From: Mycobacterium sp. IS-1496
GTDB taxonomy: Bacteria; Actinomycetota; Actinomycetes; Mycobacteriales; Mycobacteriaceae
Assembly: GCF_001499995.1 (NCBI RefSeq)
Contig: NZ_LQIU01000013.1
Location: 1-64,000, forward strand
Length of the DNA: 64,000 nt
Direction: 5' to 3'
The translations under genes were made by a program, and so were the position numbers. The notes under the pieces are model-generated. The model was not told the DNA's origin. It saw only the letters and a program-made list of their open reading frames with translations, and searched no databases. This document shows positions 35,814 through 45,245 of this stretch, in pieces. Numbering within the stretch: the stretch's first letter is position 1; every line of letters starts with the position of its first letter.

Positions 35814-36240
35814 TTGAAGAAGGGGCCTGGCTGTCGTCCGTTGTCGGCCAAGCGTCAGCGGTTGATGGAGTTGCGGGCTCGAGGGTGGAGCATCCATGCC
35901 ATGGCGCGTGAAGTCGGCGTCTCACGGTCCTCCGGGACGAGGTGGGCCAGCGGTCATAAGACGTACCGCATCGGTGTCGTGGTGGGGTTCCGCCTTTGGA
36001 TCCACTTGCAGTGCGTCAGATCGGCACGCGCTACCTGTTTCAGGACGATCGCATCGGGATCGCCGATCTGCGCCGCGCTGGGCTGAGCATGTGCGCCATC
36101 GCCGACAGCTCGGGCGCGCGCCTGCTGGCAGTCGACAACGAACTCAACCCACATCCCCGAATGGTCCTCCAGACCGTTGGCTCCACGGATCTATTCGCCA
36201 ACCTGCTAGCGTCAGGCAGTCCGTCGGCGTGGCGACGTTG
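35814..36240 (+). mobile_element. IS30-family transposase remnant, frameshifted
   Basis: One frame gives LSAKRQRLMELRARGWSIHA and MAREVGVSRSSGTRWASGHK. After a shift near 35990, another gives LDPLAVRQIGTRYLFQDDR and IGIADLRRAGLSMCAIAD, then loses similarity. These are the N-terminal helix-turn-helix blocks of IS30 transposases. The catalytic part is missing. The rest of 35645-36320 holds nothing else I can identify apart from the promoter of the VWA gene. Confidence 0.75.
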
Positions 36241-36320
36241 ACTCGAACCCACCCCGTTGCGACTGGCCGGGTTCTCGACCGTCGTCAGCATTGCCTAATG
36301 CGCCCTTCGGTGATGCTGAT

Positions 36321-36554
36321 CTAGACGTCGCCAAACGTATCCCGTATTAGACCGAGCAGCACTTCGGCAGCTCGGCGATCTAGCTGTATTGACTGCGAGA
36401 CTTTATTCGGGATCTGGCGCTCCGCCGTTCCGTAAGTGTCCAGCTGGAGGATGGGGCTGCCGTCGACGCTAAAGGTTCTCCACCCACAGGTCACCGGGCG
36501 GTGCACCACTTCCTTACCAGATGAGATTTCTTCAAATCGATCGATCAACGCCAT
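36321..36554 (-). CDS. Small conserved-looking protein of unknown function
   Basis: From ATG 36554 the product is about 77 residues: MALIDRFEEISSGKEVVH, then CGWRTFSVDGSPILQLDTYG and SQSIQLDRRAAEVLLGLI. The block F-x-x-x-G-x-x-x-L-Q-L-D-T-Y-G and then K-x-S-Q-S-I-Q-L-D is a pattern I associate with small proteins common in actinobacterial accessory regions, without a known role. The frame extends to 36695, but the extra residues look non-coding. It diverges from the helicase module. Confidence 0.6.
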   Translation of the reverse strand: MALIDRFEEISSGKEVVHRPVTCGWRTFSVDGSPILQLDTYGTAERQIPNKVSQSIQLDRRAAEVLLGLIRDTFGDV

Positions 36555-36917
36555 GACGCCTCCTCGCCCCACAGGCCGCAACTCAACATCAGCCGTACCA
36601 CACACGCGCAGACGGAAGAAGCAACGCCACGAGAAGCAACGATCGCTATCCGCGGTGACGCCGAAATCAACGTTGCACGCAGCTGACGGCGCCATTGAAC
36701 CTGATCCACCACCCTCTCGGAGCCCTATTCATTGAAGAAGCGACGAACCCACTCAAAGCACCACACACTATCGGCCTAATCGGGCAAACTATCGGACGAG
36801 CGAGGACGCTGCGCCTCCAGCGGGAAGTCCGCGGGCACGGTCCTTGCTACTAGGGGAAGCGCGCCGTACTCGCGGCCGAATACGAGTAGTGGGCAGCGCA
36901 CGCTGTCCGGGGGAGAA
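36555..36917. other. Intergenic regulatory region before the DUF1998 helicase module
   Basis: No gene is supported in these 363 bases. An inverted repeat, TACTCG (36867-36872) and CGAGTA (36883-36888), with a ten-base spacer lies 29 bases before the start of the ~1000-aa gene. It could be an operator or part of the promoter. GGGGGAG at 36909-36915 is the ribosome site. Confidence 0.4.
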
Positions 36918-39900
36918 ATGACCAAGTCGAGCACGACAGATAACCCTTGGGTTGATTACTTGCGATGGAACGACGCCGTCGCGGAGGTCCTGTACCCCGT
37001 CGTTGACGATGCCGTTCCGGCCTACATGGACATGGAGTCCGCGGAGCTGCAGAAGATCGCTGAACATGCTGGCTCCCACAGCGGAGATCCGCGCGAGGCA
37101 CTCACCAAAGCGGTGCGGGCCGTCACGGTCGATCGATTCGATTACGTCGACTTTGTGCCTCTCGTTCGCCACACGAGCGCATGGACTCGGAAGAAAGATC
37201 GCAGGGCGACTCCGCCTCCCTGTCTAGGCGTGTTGGCGGTGACGGCCCTCGCAGCCGAAGACATGGGCAATACGGACGACGACATCGCCGGCAACGCGTA
37301 CTACGCGCGTCTAGCCAAGCTGCTGAGCCTTCCCGCCGACAGCGCGCGCTTGCGACAGCAATACCAAGCCCACGCAGAGTTTCTCTGGCGGTGCCTCAAT
37401 AGTTGGCTCGAAGATCTAGATGGTAAGCGCGGCGTTCCGACTGCTTACGCGCTGACCTACCGTTACGTCGGCCTACCGCTGTCGCAGGCGCTGGTGCGTG
37501 AGGGGGACCGTCTCAAATTCCCGGCGATGTTCGCTCAACTCGGCCTCAGCCCGGGGATGCACATGGCGCCGGACGACCTAGTCAGCTATCTAGATCATTG
37601 GCTTGGCTCGGAGCAGTCGTCTGCGTCTAGCAACTTGCGTCGTCTTTGGGCTCGACCCGCCACACGTGAACGCATCGCGACGGTCGCCGCGGTGGAGTTG
37701 GCGAACTGGGACGGCACCATTACGGACGGTTCAGCCGTCTCGGCTGGTGGCACGTCACTCGCCACCCGAGCCATGGTTGTGGCGAACCTTCGCTCCGGAT
37801 TCATGGGCCAATCACTCAGTCTGTCGTTGGGTCTGCGGCCGTTAAGCAGCGATATGGACGGCGAAATGGAGGTCCGCGCCACCAGCGGCACCTGGATTGA
37901 CATTGCCTTCTCACCGGGCACAGCTGGACTTTGGCGCACTTCGTACAACCAAGCCGTCGACTTCGGGTCGATGCTAGAGGGGGTAGTACGCATCCGGCAC
38001 GCCGGCGAACCCGGTGGGGTCGAGTACAAACGATTCCCTCGGACCGTGATTCCCTTGATCTACGACGAACTTCAGTCAGCGTTCGTCGAAGCTGAGCGAC
38101 TCCAGATCGGAGCCGATTCCGCTCTGCTTGTGCGGACGAGGTCAGCCGAGACGAAGGTCAAGACAAATGCGGTGGACGAGGTTGAGCGAGCGCTCGCATC
38201 GTCGGCGCGTCCGGGCTTCCAACGGATGGACTCGATCAAGGGTCTCCCTGAGGGCTGGGTTCTCTTCAGGGACGTTCAACTCTTCGGGGAGCCTAGAACG
38301 CACTTGAACGAGTTGATTCCGCTGGCGCGCAACAAGCTCACGATCGCTGGTGGACTTCGTATTCCCTCGAGGATTCGCAAATGGTCGACACTTCGCCCGC
38401 CAGAAGTGCGGGCCGCCGTCCAAAGTGAGCCCAATCTTCGTGTGACGCTGTCTGAGTCCACCTCCGACGATGTCCTCTTCGAGTGGACCTCGGATTCTGG
38501 CGCACTCGTCGCCCCTCTCGCAGACGCCAAACTCAGCGACGGGGACTACCGCGTATCGCTCTACACCGGCGAGAAGAAGAACCCTATTCAGCAGGCCTCA
38601 ATACGACTGCGGTCGAGTCGAAACGTCGACACCGCGTGGGAAAGCGCGGTCCGGCTTGTATACGACTTGACCGACCCCTTGGGTGTGCTTTCAGCCACCG
38701 AATTGCACGACGAGGGAGGGAACCTCGTTGATGGCGCCACGGCCTCCGGCGATGCTGAGGTGAAGGTGACACGCTCGGCGCCCACCAGGATCACGTGGAA
38801 TGGGCATCGGCAAGCAGTCCAGCCTTCGACGATTCAGATCGGTACGCCAGATCCAAAGTCTTGTGTCGTCACCGGCGCCCACTACTTCGTGCTACCTACT
38901 TACTATGGGAAGACCGACGCGAAATTTGTTGAGGGTGAGTGCAAGTCGTGCGAGATGGTGAAGAGATTCCCCGCGTGGCCACGAAACAGTTGGCAAAAGA
39001 AGTCTCACGGGCCAGACATCCTGGTATCAACGCAAGCCCTTGACGAAATCGACGAACAACAGAGTAGACCGGACTGGGACGCTGCGCTGGATGCGCTCAT
39101 GCACCTCGGAGGCGGATCAATCAACTCGCTCGAGTCAATTGCGCTCCAGCTCGATGGCTCACTCCTCTTCGTTGACAACTTCATTAGGACGCTAGAAGCT
39201 CTCGGCCACGTCGGGGTCGAGCGCGACGACCAACTCAAAGCCATACGGTGGGAGATATCTCCAGCATGCCTCGCAGAGACATCGTCAGACGCCCACCGGT
39301 TAACAGGCTTCTGGCCACCCGACCAAATCATTGAAGTGGCCTACCACCTTGCCCAATTTGGTAGCGCTCTTCGAACTACCGCCGTAAACGATGGCCCGTC
39401 GGTGACAGTTTTCCAGCAGGTCACCGCCGACGGTGTCTCAGCGCTACAAGAACTGGATTTGCCCGTGGCAATCACCAGTGAAACGGGGATGGAAATGCTG
39501 CGCGCGCTCCCCCCGCTATCCACCGTCGGACAAGCCCTGCAACGAGTTCCGATGCCGGGCTTCCAGTCCCTGGAGCGCTTCGACTTAAGCACCGCGAGCT
39601 GGACGCCGTCGGGTGACCCTCACGCAATAGGGGCTTACAGACTTCGCCGCGGGTTCGAGTCGCTGTACATCTTCCGCTCGGGCGATGACGTCGAAGCCGG
39701 AACTGCGGCGATCGCCCCAGTTCATCTCGTCAAGCATCTTGCCTCAAACGCCGATGGCCGCACGTTGCTGGTCTACGCCGAGAAAGCTAAAGCGGTGTTC
39801 CTGCCACGTGGATGCGACCTTCCTGGCCTCTACGGACGGGCAGCGATCGCCATGTCAGGCCGCCCACCGACCCAACAGACGATCAAGCAGGGCCGGCCGC

Positions 39901-39971
39901 GAAAGTGCCTCTTCTACCGCGACTTTCAGCGCGACGCTGCCGACCTTCTTGTCACCCTTCTATCAACATAG
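36918..39971 (+). CDS. Large protein of unknown family, first gene of helicase module (possible Druantia-type partner)
   Basis: The 1017-residue protein has no motif I can assign. The N-terminal ~380 residues are mostly helical. A beta-rich middle follows (about 400-680). A Cys pair, GECKSCEM, lies near 680. The C-terminal third contains winged-helix-like stretches (PDWDAALDALMHLGGGSINS) and ends CLFYRDFQRDAADLLVTLL. It is followed at 12 bases by a 1753-aa DUF1998-type helicase, which is followed with overlap by a RecB-like nuclease. In Druantia systems a large helicase DruE is accompanied by similarly sized proteins of unknown fold (DruF, DruG or DruH), so this may be one of them. That is inference from size and context. 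Confidence 0.7.
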   Translation: MTKSSTTDNPWVDYLRWNDAVAEVLYPVVDDAVPAYMDMESAELQKIAEHAGSHSGDPREALTKAVRAVTVDRFDYVDFVPLVRHTSAWTRKKDRRATPPPCLGVLAVTALAAEDMGNTDDDIAGNAYYARLAKLLSLPADSARLRQQYQAHAEFLWRCLNSWLEDLDGKRGVPTAYALTYRYVGLPLSQALVREGDRLKFPAMFAQLGLSPGMHMAPDDLVSYLDHWLGSEQSSASSNLRRLWARPATRERIATVAAVELANWDGTITDGSAVSAGGTSLATRAMVVANLRSGFMGQSLSLSLGLRPLSSDMDGEMEVRATSGTWIDIAFSPGTAGLWRTSYNQAVDFGSMLEGVVRIRHAGEPGGVEYKRFPRTVIPLIYDELQSAFVEAERLQIGADSALLVRTRSAETKVKTNAVDEVERALASSARPGFQRMDSIKGLPEGWVLFRDVQLFGEPRTHLNELIPLARNKLTIAGGLRIPSRIRKWSTLRPPEVRAAVQSEPNLRVTLSESTSDDVLFEWTSDSGALVAPLADAKLSDGDYRVSLYTGEKKNPIQQASIRLRSSRNVDTAWESAVRLVYDLTDPLGVLSATELHDEGGNLVDGATASGDAEVKVTRSAPTRITWNGHRQAVQPSTIQIGTPDPKSCVVTGAHYFVLPTYYGKTDAKFVEGECKSCEMVKRFPAWPRNSWQKKSHGPDILVSTQALDEIDEQQSRPDWDAALDALMHLGGGSINSLESIALQLDGSLLFVDNFIRTLEALGHVGVERDDQLKAIRWEISPACLAETSSDAHRLTGFWPPDQIIEVAYHLAQFGSALRTTAVNDGPSVTVFQQVTADGVSALQELDLPVAITSETGMEMLRALPPLSTVGQALQRVPMPGFQSLERFDLSTASWTPSGDPHAIGAYRLRRGFESLYIFRSGDDVEAGTAAIAPVHLVKHLASNADGRTLLVYAEKAKAVFLPRGCDLPGLYGRAAIAMSGRPPTQQTIKQGRPRKCLFYRDFQRDAADLLVTLLST

Positions 39972-39983
39972 GAACTTGCGGAC

Positions 39984-42900
39984 ATGCATCAGATCACCCC
40001 GGTCTCTCTCGCCCACGGCCTTCGTGACGCATACATCAGATATTTCGACACCGCTTTCTGGCTCAACGACGAGTCCGTCATGAATGAGCGACGGTCGCTA
40101 CTCGAGCAGAATGAGGCACTCATCGGTCAGATCATGATCGAGCCGGTGATCCCGTACCAGAGTTCGGAACGGCTGCTTGACGTTGCCCGGCGGGCTGGCG
40201 TATCCGAAGCCGCAGCGCGCGCGGTGGGCACGGCGCTGCTTCCATTCGCGCCTGTCGATGCGCTCCGGCTCCGGGAGCACCAAGCGCAGTCGGTGCTTCA
40301 CCATTTTCGGGACGGAACCGAGCATGGCCGAAACGTTGTCGTGACGTCGGGAACCGGCTCAGGCAAGACGGAAGCGTTCCTGTTACCGCTTCTGCTGCGT
40401 TTGGCGAACGAGGCCTCAACGTGGCAACCGCAACATAAGGCCCACTGGTGGTGGGAGTCTGAGTCAGGGAATTGGCAGCCGATGCGTCACCCTGAAACGA
40501 GGCTGCCGGGCATCCGCGGGCTCATTCTTTACCCAACCAACGCGCTCGTCGAAGATCAGATGACCCGCCTCAGGCGAGCAGTGAACAGCCTCCGCGAGCT
40601 GATGCCCGAGCGGCCAATCTGGTTCGGCCGCTATACCGGTAGCAGCATAGGTTCGGGCATGCGACCTAAATCTGCATCGATTAGTCGCGAGGTTGCCGCG
40701 CAGCTGCGCTCCTTTGAGAGAGAACACGCAGATCTCAAGGCATCAGTAGCGGCGGGGCACTCCGACATCGACTTGAGCCAGTTCACCGACCCAAGGGCTG
40801 GGGAAATGGTTACGCGGTGGGACATGATCGCGCACGCGCCAGACCTGTTGGTTACCAACTACTCGATGCTGAACACAATGATGATGCGGCACTTCGAAGA
40901 CAACGTTTTCCAGCAGACTGCCGCATGGCTTCATAGTGCGAAGGAAAACGTATTCACGCTCGTCGTTGATGAACTTCACCTTTACCGCGGCACTCAAGGC
41001 AGCGAGGTCGCCATGATCGTCCGCGCGCTTCTGCGACGGCTTGGGCTTTCGCCTGATAGTCCACAACTCCGTGTGATATCGACATCAGCGTCCCTCACCG
41101 ACACACCCAGCGGGCTGGACTACCTCGAACAGTTCTTTGGCGTTGACCGCAAGTCGTTCACTATTCAGCCTGGCCGGCAACTCGAGCTTGCTGCCCCGGG
41201 CGACATTGGACCAGACGAAGTGCGTGATGGCACGCTCGGTGCCGAAAGCGCTTCGCACGCCATCGCCGCGGCCTGCGAGGATCCCGCGGAGTCCCGCATT
41301 CGCGCGACGTCGATTGACACCATCGCGCAGCGAATTTTTCCGAACGACGAGGATCGCAGGCCCTTGGTGGAGGCACTTCTTCAGCAGATCGCCGATACGA
41401 AGCCAACGTCTACATCAATTCCGCTCCGTGGCCATATCTTCGTCCGGAATCCAAGAGGAATCTGGGCGTGCACGAACGCCGAGTGCCCGGACGCAACCCC
41501 TGGTGAAACCGATCGGCGTATCGGCCGGCTATACAACACACCGTTAAGCACGTGCGCGTCGTGCGGGTCGCGGGTCCTCGAAGTCTTGTACTGCTATGAA
41601 TGCGGCGACATCAGCCTCGGCGGTTACATCGTCGAACGACGCGAGAGCGAGGTACTTCTGGCGCCGGCGCCAGTTACCGAAGGACAAAGCGGCAAACTTG
41701 TCTTCCTCCGGCCCGCCGTCGAGTTCTTCTGGTACCGGCCTGGTGTCCTCCTTGGCAGCCTCAACTCGTGGACGAAAGATGGGGTGCAACTCGCCTTCGC
41801 CCCCACAAAATGGCAAGCCAGTCTCGGTCTCGCCCAGGTCAATGCGTCGGAACCAACCGGCCTGAGTTTGGTGATTGGTGGCGCCACATCGGAGGACCGC
41901 ATTCCCGCGCTCCCCGACCGCTGTCCCGCATGTGGCTTTGTGTCCAAGCGTCAGTCGAAATACCGAGCCGGCGAGCTTTTTTCGCCGATCCGAGGACACG
42001 CCGGTGGTCCGACAGCAGCCATCCAGCTGTATTTATCGCAGCTGATTCGCAGCCTCGGATCCGGCCGCTCCGGCCGCGACGCCATCACCGATGCTAAAAC
42101 GATCGTCTTCACCGACAGCCGTGATGACGCTGCACGAACCGCGGCAGGGGTTGCACGCAACCACCATCGGGATCTCGTACGGCAGGTCGTCCGCCAAGAG
42201 GTCATGGCGCAGCCGGATCCATCGAAGACGCTCGACTCCCTCATTGCGGCCGGCACGTTTAAGGAGCGCGGGTTCGCGGAAGCTGCGATCGCGCGTATGA
42301 AGCAGACGAGTGACCTTCCGCTGACGGACTCGGACGAGGCGGCGCTCGGGCAGGCGCTCGAGGAGCTGAAGGAATCGCAGAGCATCGCCTTCAACGAGCT
42401 CTGCCAGCGGGTCACCGATGTGTTCGTGGCACTGGGGGCGAATCCGGGCGGTTCGAACCCGTACAACCAGTACCTCGAAGACCGTCTGCAGGGCGAGACT
42501 CCTTGGTATCGCGCCTTTAAGCCGCCCAAGCCTGGACTATGGCCCGAACCGCCTCTTCAACAGGGACAGGCGAAGCTACGAGAAGAAATGCGGAAGTCGG
42601 TGATCGAGGCGTCCTTCGACCGCGCCCGTCGCGACCTGGAATCTGTCGCCATCGCGCATGTCTCCGTCGACGGCGACATCACCGCCGAAGGACCGCTGAA
42701 CGAACAACACCAGCTCGAGCTGCTTTCATGCGTCATCCGCATACTCGGCCTTCTTGGCCGGACCGAGAACAGTGACCGCGGGGGCATACACGCGGATGCG
42801 ATAGCCCCGGTCCCCATCCGAAAGTACGTGGAATCCGTGGCAGCCAAGCGAGGACTCGACGCTGGCAAGCTAAAGGGCCAGCTCGAGGCGATGATGTCGA

Positions 42901-45245
42901 AGCCAGCAGCGACACGTGCAATCGCAGGCTGGCTATTGAGAACGGGGTCGGCCGACTCCACATTGATCTTCCAACCTGCGGGCAGAACCGTGTGGCGCTG
43001 CGCGCGGTGCAATTTCAATCATCTCCAACCGAGTCTCGGTGTCTGCGCCAACCGACAGTGCTACGGCCACGAGCTGTCCGAGATCCCAGCTAATGCGCTA
43101 GAGGACCGTGATTACTACGGGTGGCTCGCCCATCAACAACCCAGGCGGTTGGCGGTCGCTGAACTGACCGGGCAAACGAAACCCCTTACGGCCCAACGCG
43201 ACAGGCAACGGTGGTTCAAGGGCGCCTTCACCCTCTCGGAGAATGAGCTGACCGACGAATTGGACGTCCTTAGTGTGACGACGACCATGGAAGTAGGCGT
43301 CGACATTGGATCACTCCGATCCACAATGATGGCCAATATGCCGCCACAGCGGTTCAACTACCAACAGCGCGTCGGCCGCGCGGGCCGATCCGGTCAGGCG
43401 CTGAGCTTTGCGGTCACCATGTGCCGGGACCGCACGCACGATGAGTACTACTTCAATCGAACCGACCGAATCACCGGCGATAGCCCCCCGCAGCCGTTTC
43501 TCGACCTGACTCGACGCCGCATCATTCAACGAGTGGCTGCAAGTGAGAGTCTGTACGAGGCCTTCTCCAGTGTCGGCAAGGGGCCTGACTGGACGCCGAA
43601 CAGCAACCACGGAACCTTCGGGCAGATCGACGAGTGGGTGCAGTTCCGTGGCTTCGTCGCGTCGTGGTTGGCGACTTCACCCCGCGTGGACGATATTGTC
43701 GACCGCCTTACTGCCCACACGCCTCTCGGCCCCACGGACTCGGCCGAGATCAAGGAATGGCTGCGGAACACGCTCATTATGGACATCGATAAGGTCGTTA
43801 CACAGGAGAGCGGCTCGACAGAAACGGAGCTGAGCGAGGCGCTCGCACGCAACGGGGTGTTACCCATGTTCGGCTTCCCGACACGGGTTCGTAGCCTCTG
43901 GTCGTCAGACGTCAAGAGCCGCACCGCTATGGAAAATGACGTGGTCTCTGATCGTTCGCTCGATCTTGCGATTAGTTCCTTCGCCCCGGGCGCCCAGGTC
44001 GTGAAGGACGGCCTCGTCCACAAAGCGGCCGGCTTCGCTGCCTATAAGCCCAAAGGCCGATTCGTTGAGCCCGTCGATCCGCTCGGCACCGCCGTTTCTG
44101 TTGGTCGCTGCCCGCGGTGTGGGCGAACAGAACTCGGCACAGGAACTATCTGCGGCGCGTGCCACGACACTCTCGAGCGTGTTTCGCTTTACGAACCTCG
44201 CGGCTTCCGAACTGATTACCGTCCAAGGCCCTTCGAGGATGACGTGGATGTGCTGCGGGGCGCCGGTAGCCCTGAGCTCACACTCAACGTGGCCCCAACC
44301 GAACACGCGGAAGTCGGCCGAGTCGATCTTGACTTGTATTCGCAGAGTCGACTGGTGTCCATCAACGACAGTATGGGCCGTGGATACAAGTTTACGCACG
44401 AACCGAACGGCACGATACTCGCCGAGCCTGGAACGGGTGGAGCACCCACGTTTGAAGTGATTGGTGAAATCCGCGTCACCGATGCGCTTTTGGTAACTCC
44501 CAAGCGGCTCGATGTGCAGACCGGCGCGGTCGCTCTTTACGATCAGCTCTCTGGCCGTGCCGCGTATACGTCCTTGGCGGAAGCACTACGCCGAGGGGCC
44601 GAGGTCCATCTTGACCTCGATCCCACAGAGCTCACGACCGGTCTGACTCCACTACGATTGCCTCTTTTTGGCGCCGAAGAGCCGGATGCCAAAGCGCAAG
44701 TCGCTGCCGCCATCTATCTCGCCGACACCGCCGCGAATGGTGCCGGATATGCGGTCGAGCTCGGGCAAGCGGATCAGTTTGAGCGCATGCTGAAGAGCAC
44801 CCTCGACGATCTCCGCCTGCAGTGGGACGACGGGGGGCATACGGAGCGTTGTGACACCTCGTGTCCCGACTGCCTTCGCTCGTATGACAACGCCCGCCGC
44901 CACGCCCTACTCGACTGGCGCCTAGCTCTCGACATGCTCGAGTTGGCTGCCGGTGTGGACATGACGGTGAGCCGTTCGCTGCCACGTCACGCAATCTGGA
45001 TGGACGTCGCGGCCAGAGCGCTGGGCGCAGCCAGTGTTGAAGACATCAACGACGTTCCCGTGATCACCCAAGGTGAGAATTGCGTGATGTTGTGCCACCC
45101 CCTTTGGCGAACGGATCCGGCATTCTTCACGGATGCGCAGGCAACGGCTTACGACGAAGCTACCGACCGATTTAGACGCGTATGGCTGGAGGACATTCGA
45201 TCGTTCAGGCGAAATCCTCTGGTGATCTGGCCTCACCTCCAGTGA
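39984..45245 (+). CDS. Giant SF2 DEAD/DEAH helicase with DUF1998-type C terminus (DruE-like)
   Basis: The 1753-residue protein has helicase motif I, SGTGSGKTEAFLLPLL, near residue 120; YPTNALVEDQMTRLRR near 178; motif II, DELHLYRG, near 328; and ISTSASLTD (motif III). Helicase C motifs are VTTTMEVGVDIGSL and YQQRVGRAGRSGQ near 1127. Two Cys clusters lie near 495-535 (CTNAECPD, TCASCGS, CYECGD), another near 1020, and another at CPRCGRTELGTGTICGAC. The end, CDTSCPDCLRSYDN with LLDWRLALDML, is the DUF1998 zinc block. Size and layout match DruE of Druantia systems best; DISARM splits these functions over two proteins. It should translocate on DNA for anti-phage defence. Confidence 0.85.
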   Translation: MHQITPVSLAHGLRDAYIRYFDTAFWLNDESVMNERRSLLEQNEALIGQIMIEPVIPYQSSERLLDVARRAGVSEAAARAVGTALLPFAPVDALRLREHQAQSVLHHFRDGTEHGRNVVVTSGTGSGKTEAFLLPLLLRLANEASTWQPQHKAHWWWESESGNWQPMRHPETRLPGIRGLILYPTNALVEDQMTRLRRAVNSLRELMPERPIWFGRYTGSSIGSGMRPKSASISREVAAQLRSFEREHADLKASVAAGHSDIDLSQFTDPRAGEMVTRWDMIAHAPDLLVTNYSMLNTMMMRHFEDNVFQQTAAWLHSAKENVFTLVVDELHLYRGTQGSEVAMIVRALLRRLGLSPDSPQLRVISTSASLTDTPSGLDYLEQFFGVDRKSFTIQPGRQLELAAPGDIGPDEVRDGTLGAESASHAIAAACEDPAESRIRATSIDTIAQRIFPNDEDRRPLVEALLQQIADTKPTSTSIPLRGHIFVRNPRGIWACTNAECPDATPGETDRRIGRLYNTPLSTCASCGSRVLEVLYCYECGDISLGGYIVERRESEVLLAPAPVTEGQSGKLVFLRPAVEFFWYRPGVLLGSLNSWTKDGVQLAFAPTKWQASLGLAQVNASEPTGLSLVIGGATSEDRIPALPDRCPACGFVSKRQSKYRAGELFSPIRGHAGGPTAAIQLYLSQLIRSLGSGRSGRDAITDAKTIVFTDSRDDAARTAAGVARNHHRDLVRQVVRQEVMAQPDPSKTLDSLIAAGTFKERGFAEAAIARMKQTSDLPLTDSDEAALGQALEELKESQSIAFNELCQRVTDVFVALGANPGGSNPYNQYLEDRLQGETPWYRAFKPPKPGLWPEPPLQQGQAKLREEMRKSVIEASFDRARRDLESVAIAHVSVDGDITAEGPLNEQHQLELLSCVIRILGLLGRTENSDRGGIHADAIAPVPIRKYVESVAAKRGLDAGKLKGQLEAMMSKPAATRAIAGWLLRTGSADSTLIFQPAGRTVWRCARCNFNHLQPSLGVCANRQCYGHELSEIPANALEDRDYYGWLAHQQPRRLAVAELTGQTKPLTAQRDRQRWFKGAFTLSENELTDELDVLSVTTTMEVGVDIGSLRSTMMANMPPQRFNYQQRVGRAGRSGQALSFAVTMCRDRTHDEYYFNRTDRITGDSPPQPFLDLTRRRIIQRVAASESLYEAFSSVGKGPDWTPNSNHGTFGQIDEWVQFRGFVASWLATSPRVDDIVDRLTAHTPLGPTDSAEIKEWLRNTLIMDIDKVVTQESGSTETELSEALARNGVLPMFGFPTRVRSLWSSDVKSRTAMENDVVSDRSLDLAISSFAPGAQVVKDGLVHKAAGFAAYKPKGRFVEPVDPLGTAVSVGRCPRCGRTELGTGTICGACHDTLERVSLYEPRGFRTDYRPRPFEDDVDVLRGAGSPELTLNVAPTEHAEVGRVDLDLYSQSRLVSINDSMGRGYKFTHEPNGTILAEPGTGGAPTFEVIGEIRVTDALLVTPKRLDVQTGAVALYDQLSGRAAYTSLAEALRRGAEVHLDLDPTELTTGLTPLRLPLFGAEEPDAKAQVAAAIYLADTAANGAGYAVELGQADQFERMLKSTLDDLRLQWDDGGHTERCDTSCPDCLRSYDNARRHALLDWRLALDMLELAAGVDMTVSRSLPRHAIWMDVAARALGAASVEDINDVPVITQGENCVMLCHPLWRTDPAFFTDAQATAYDEATDRFRRVWLEDIRSFRRNPLVIWPHLQ

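Noticed and set aside
39984..45245. Assignment of the giant helicase to DISARM
   Set aside because: DISARM divides helicase and DUF1998 between DrmA and DrmB and adds a PLD protein; here they are in one protein with a RecB-like nuclease, so Druantia-like fits better.
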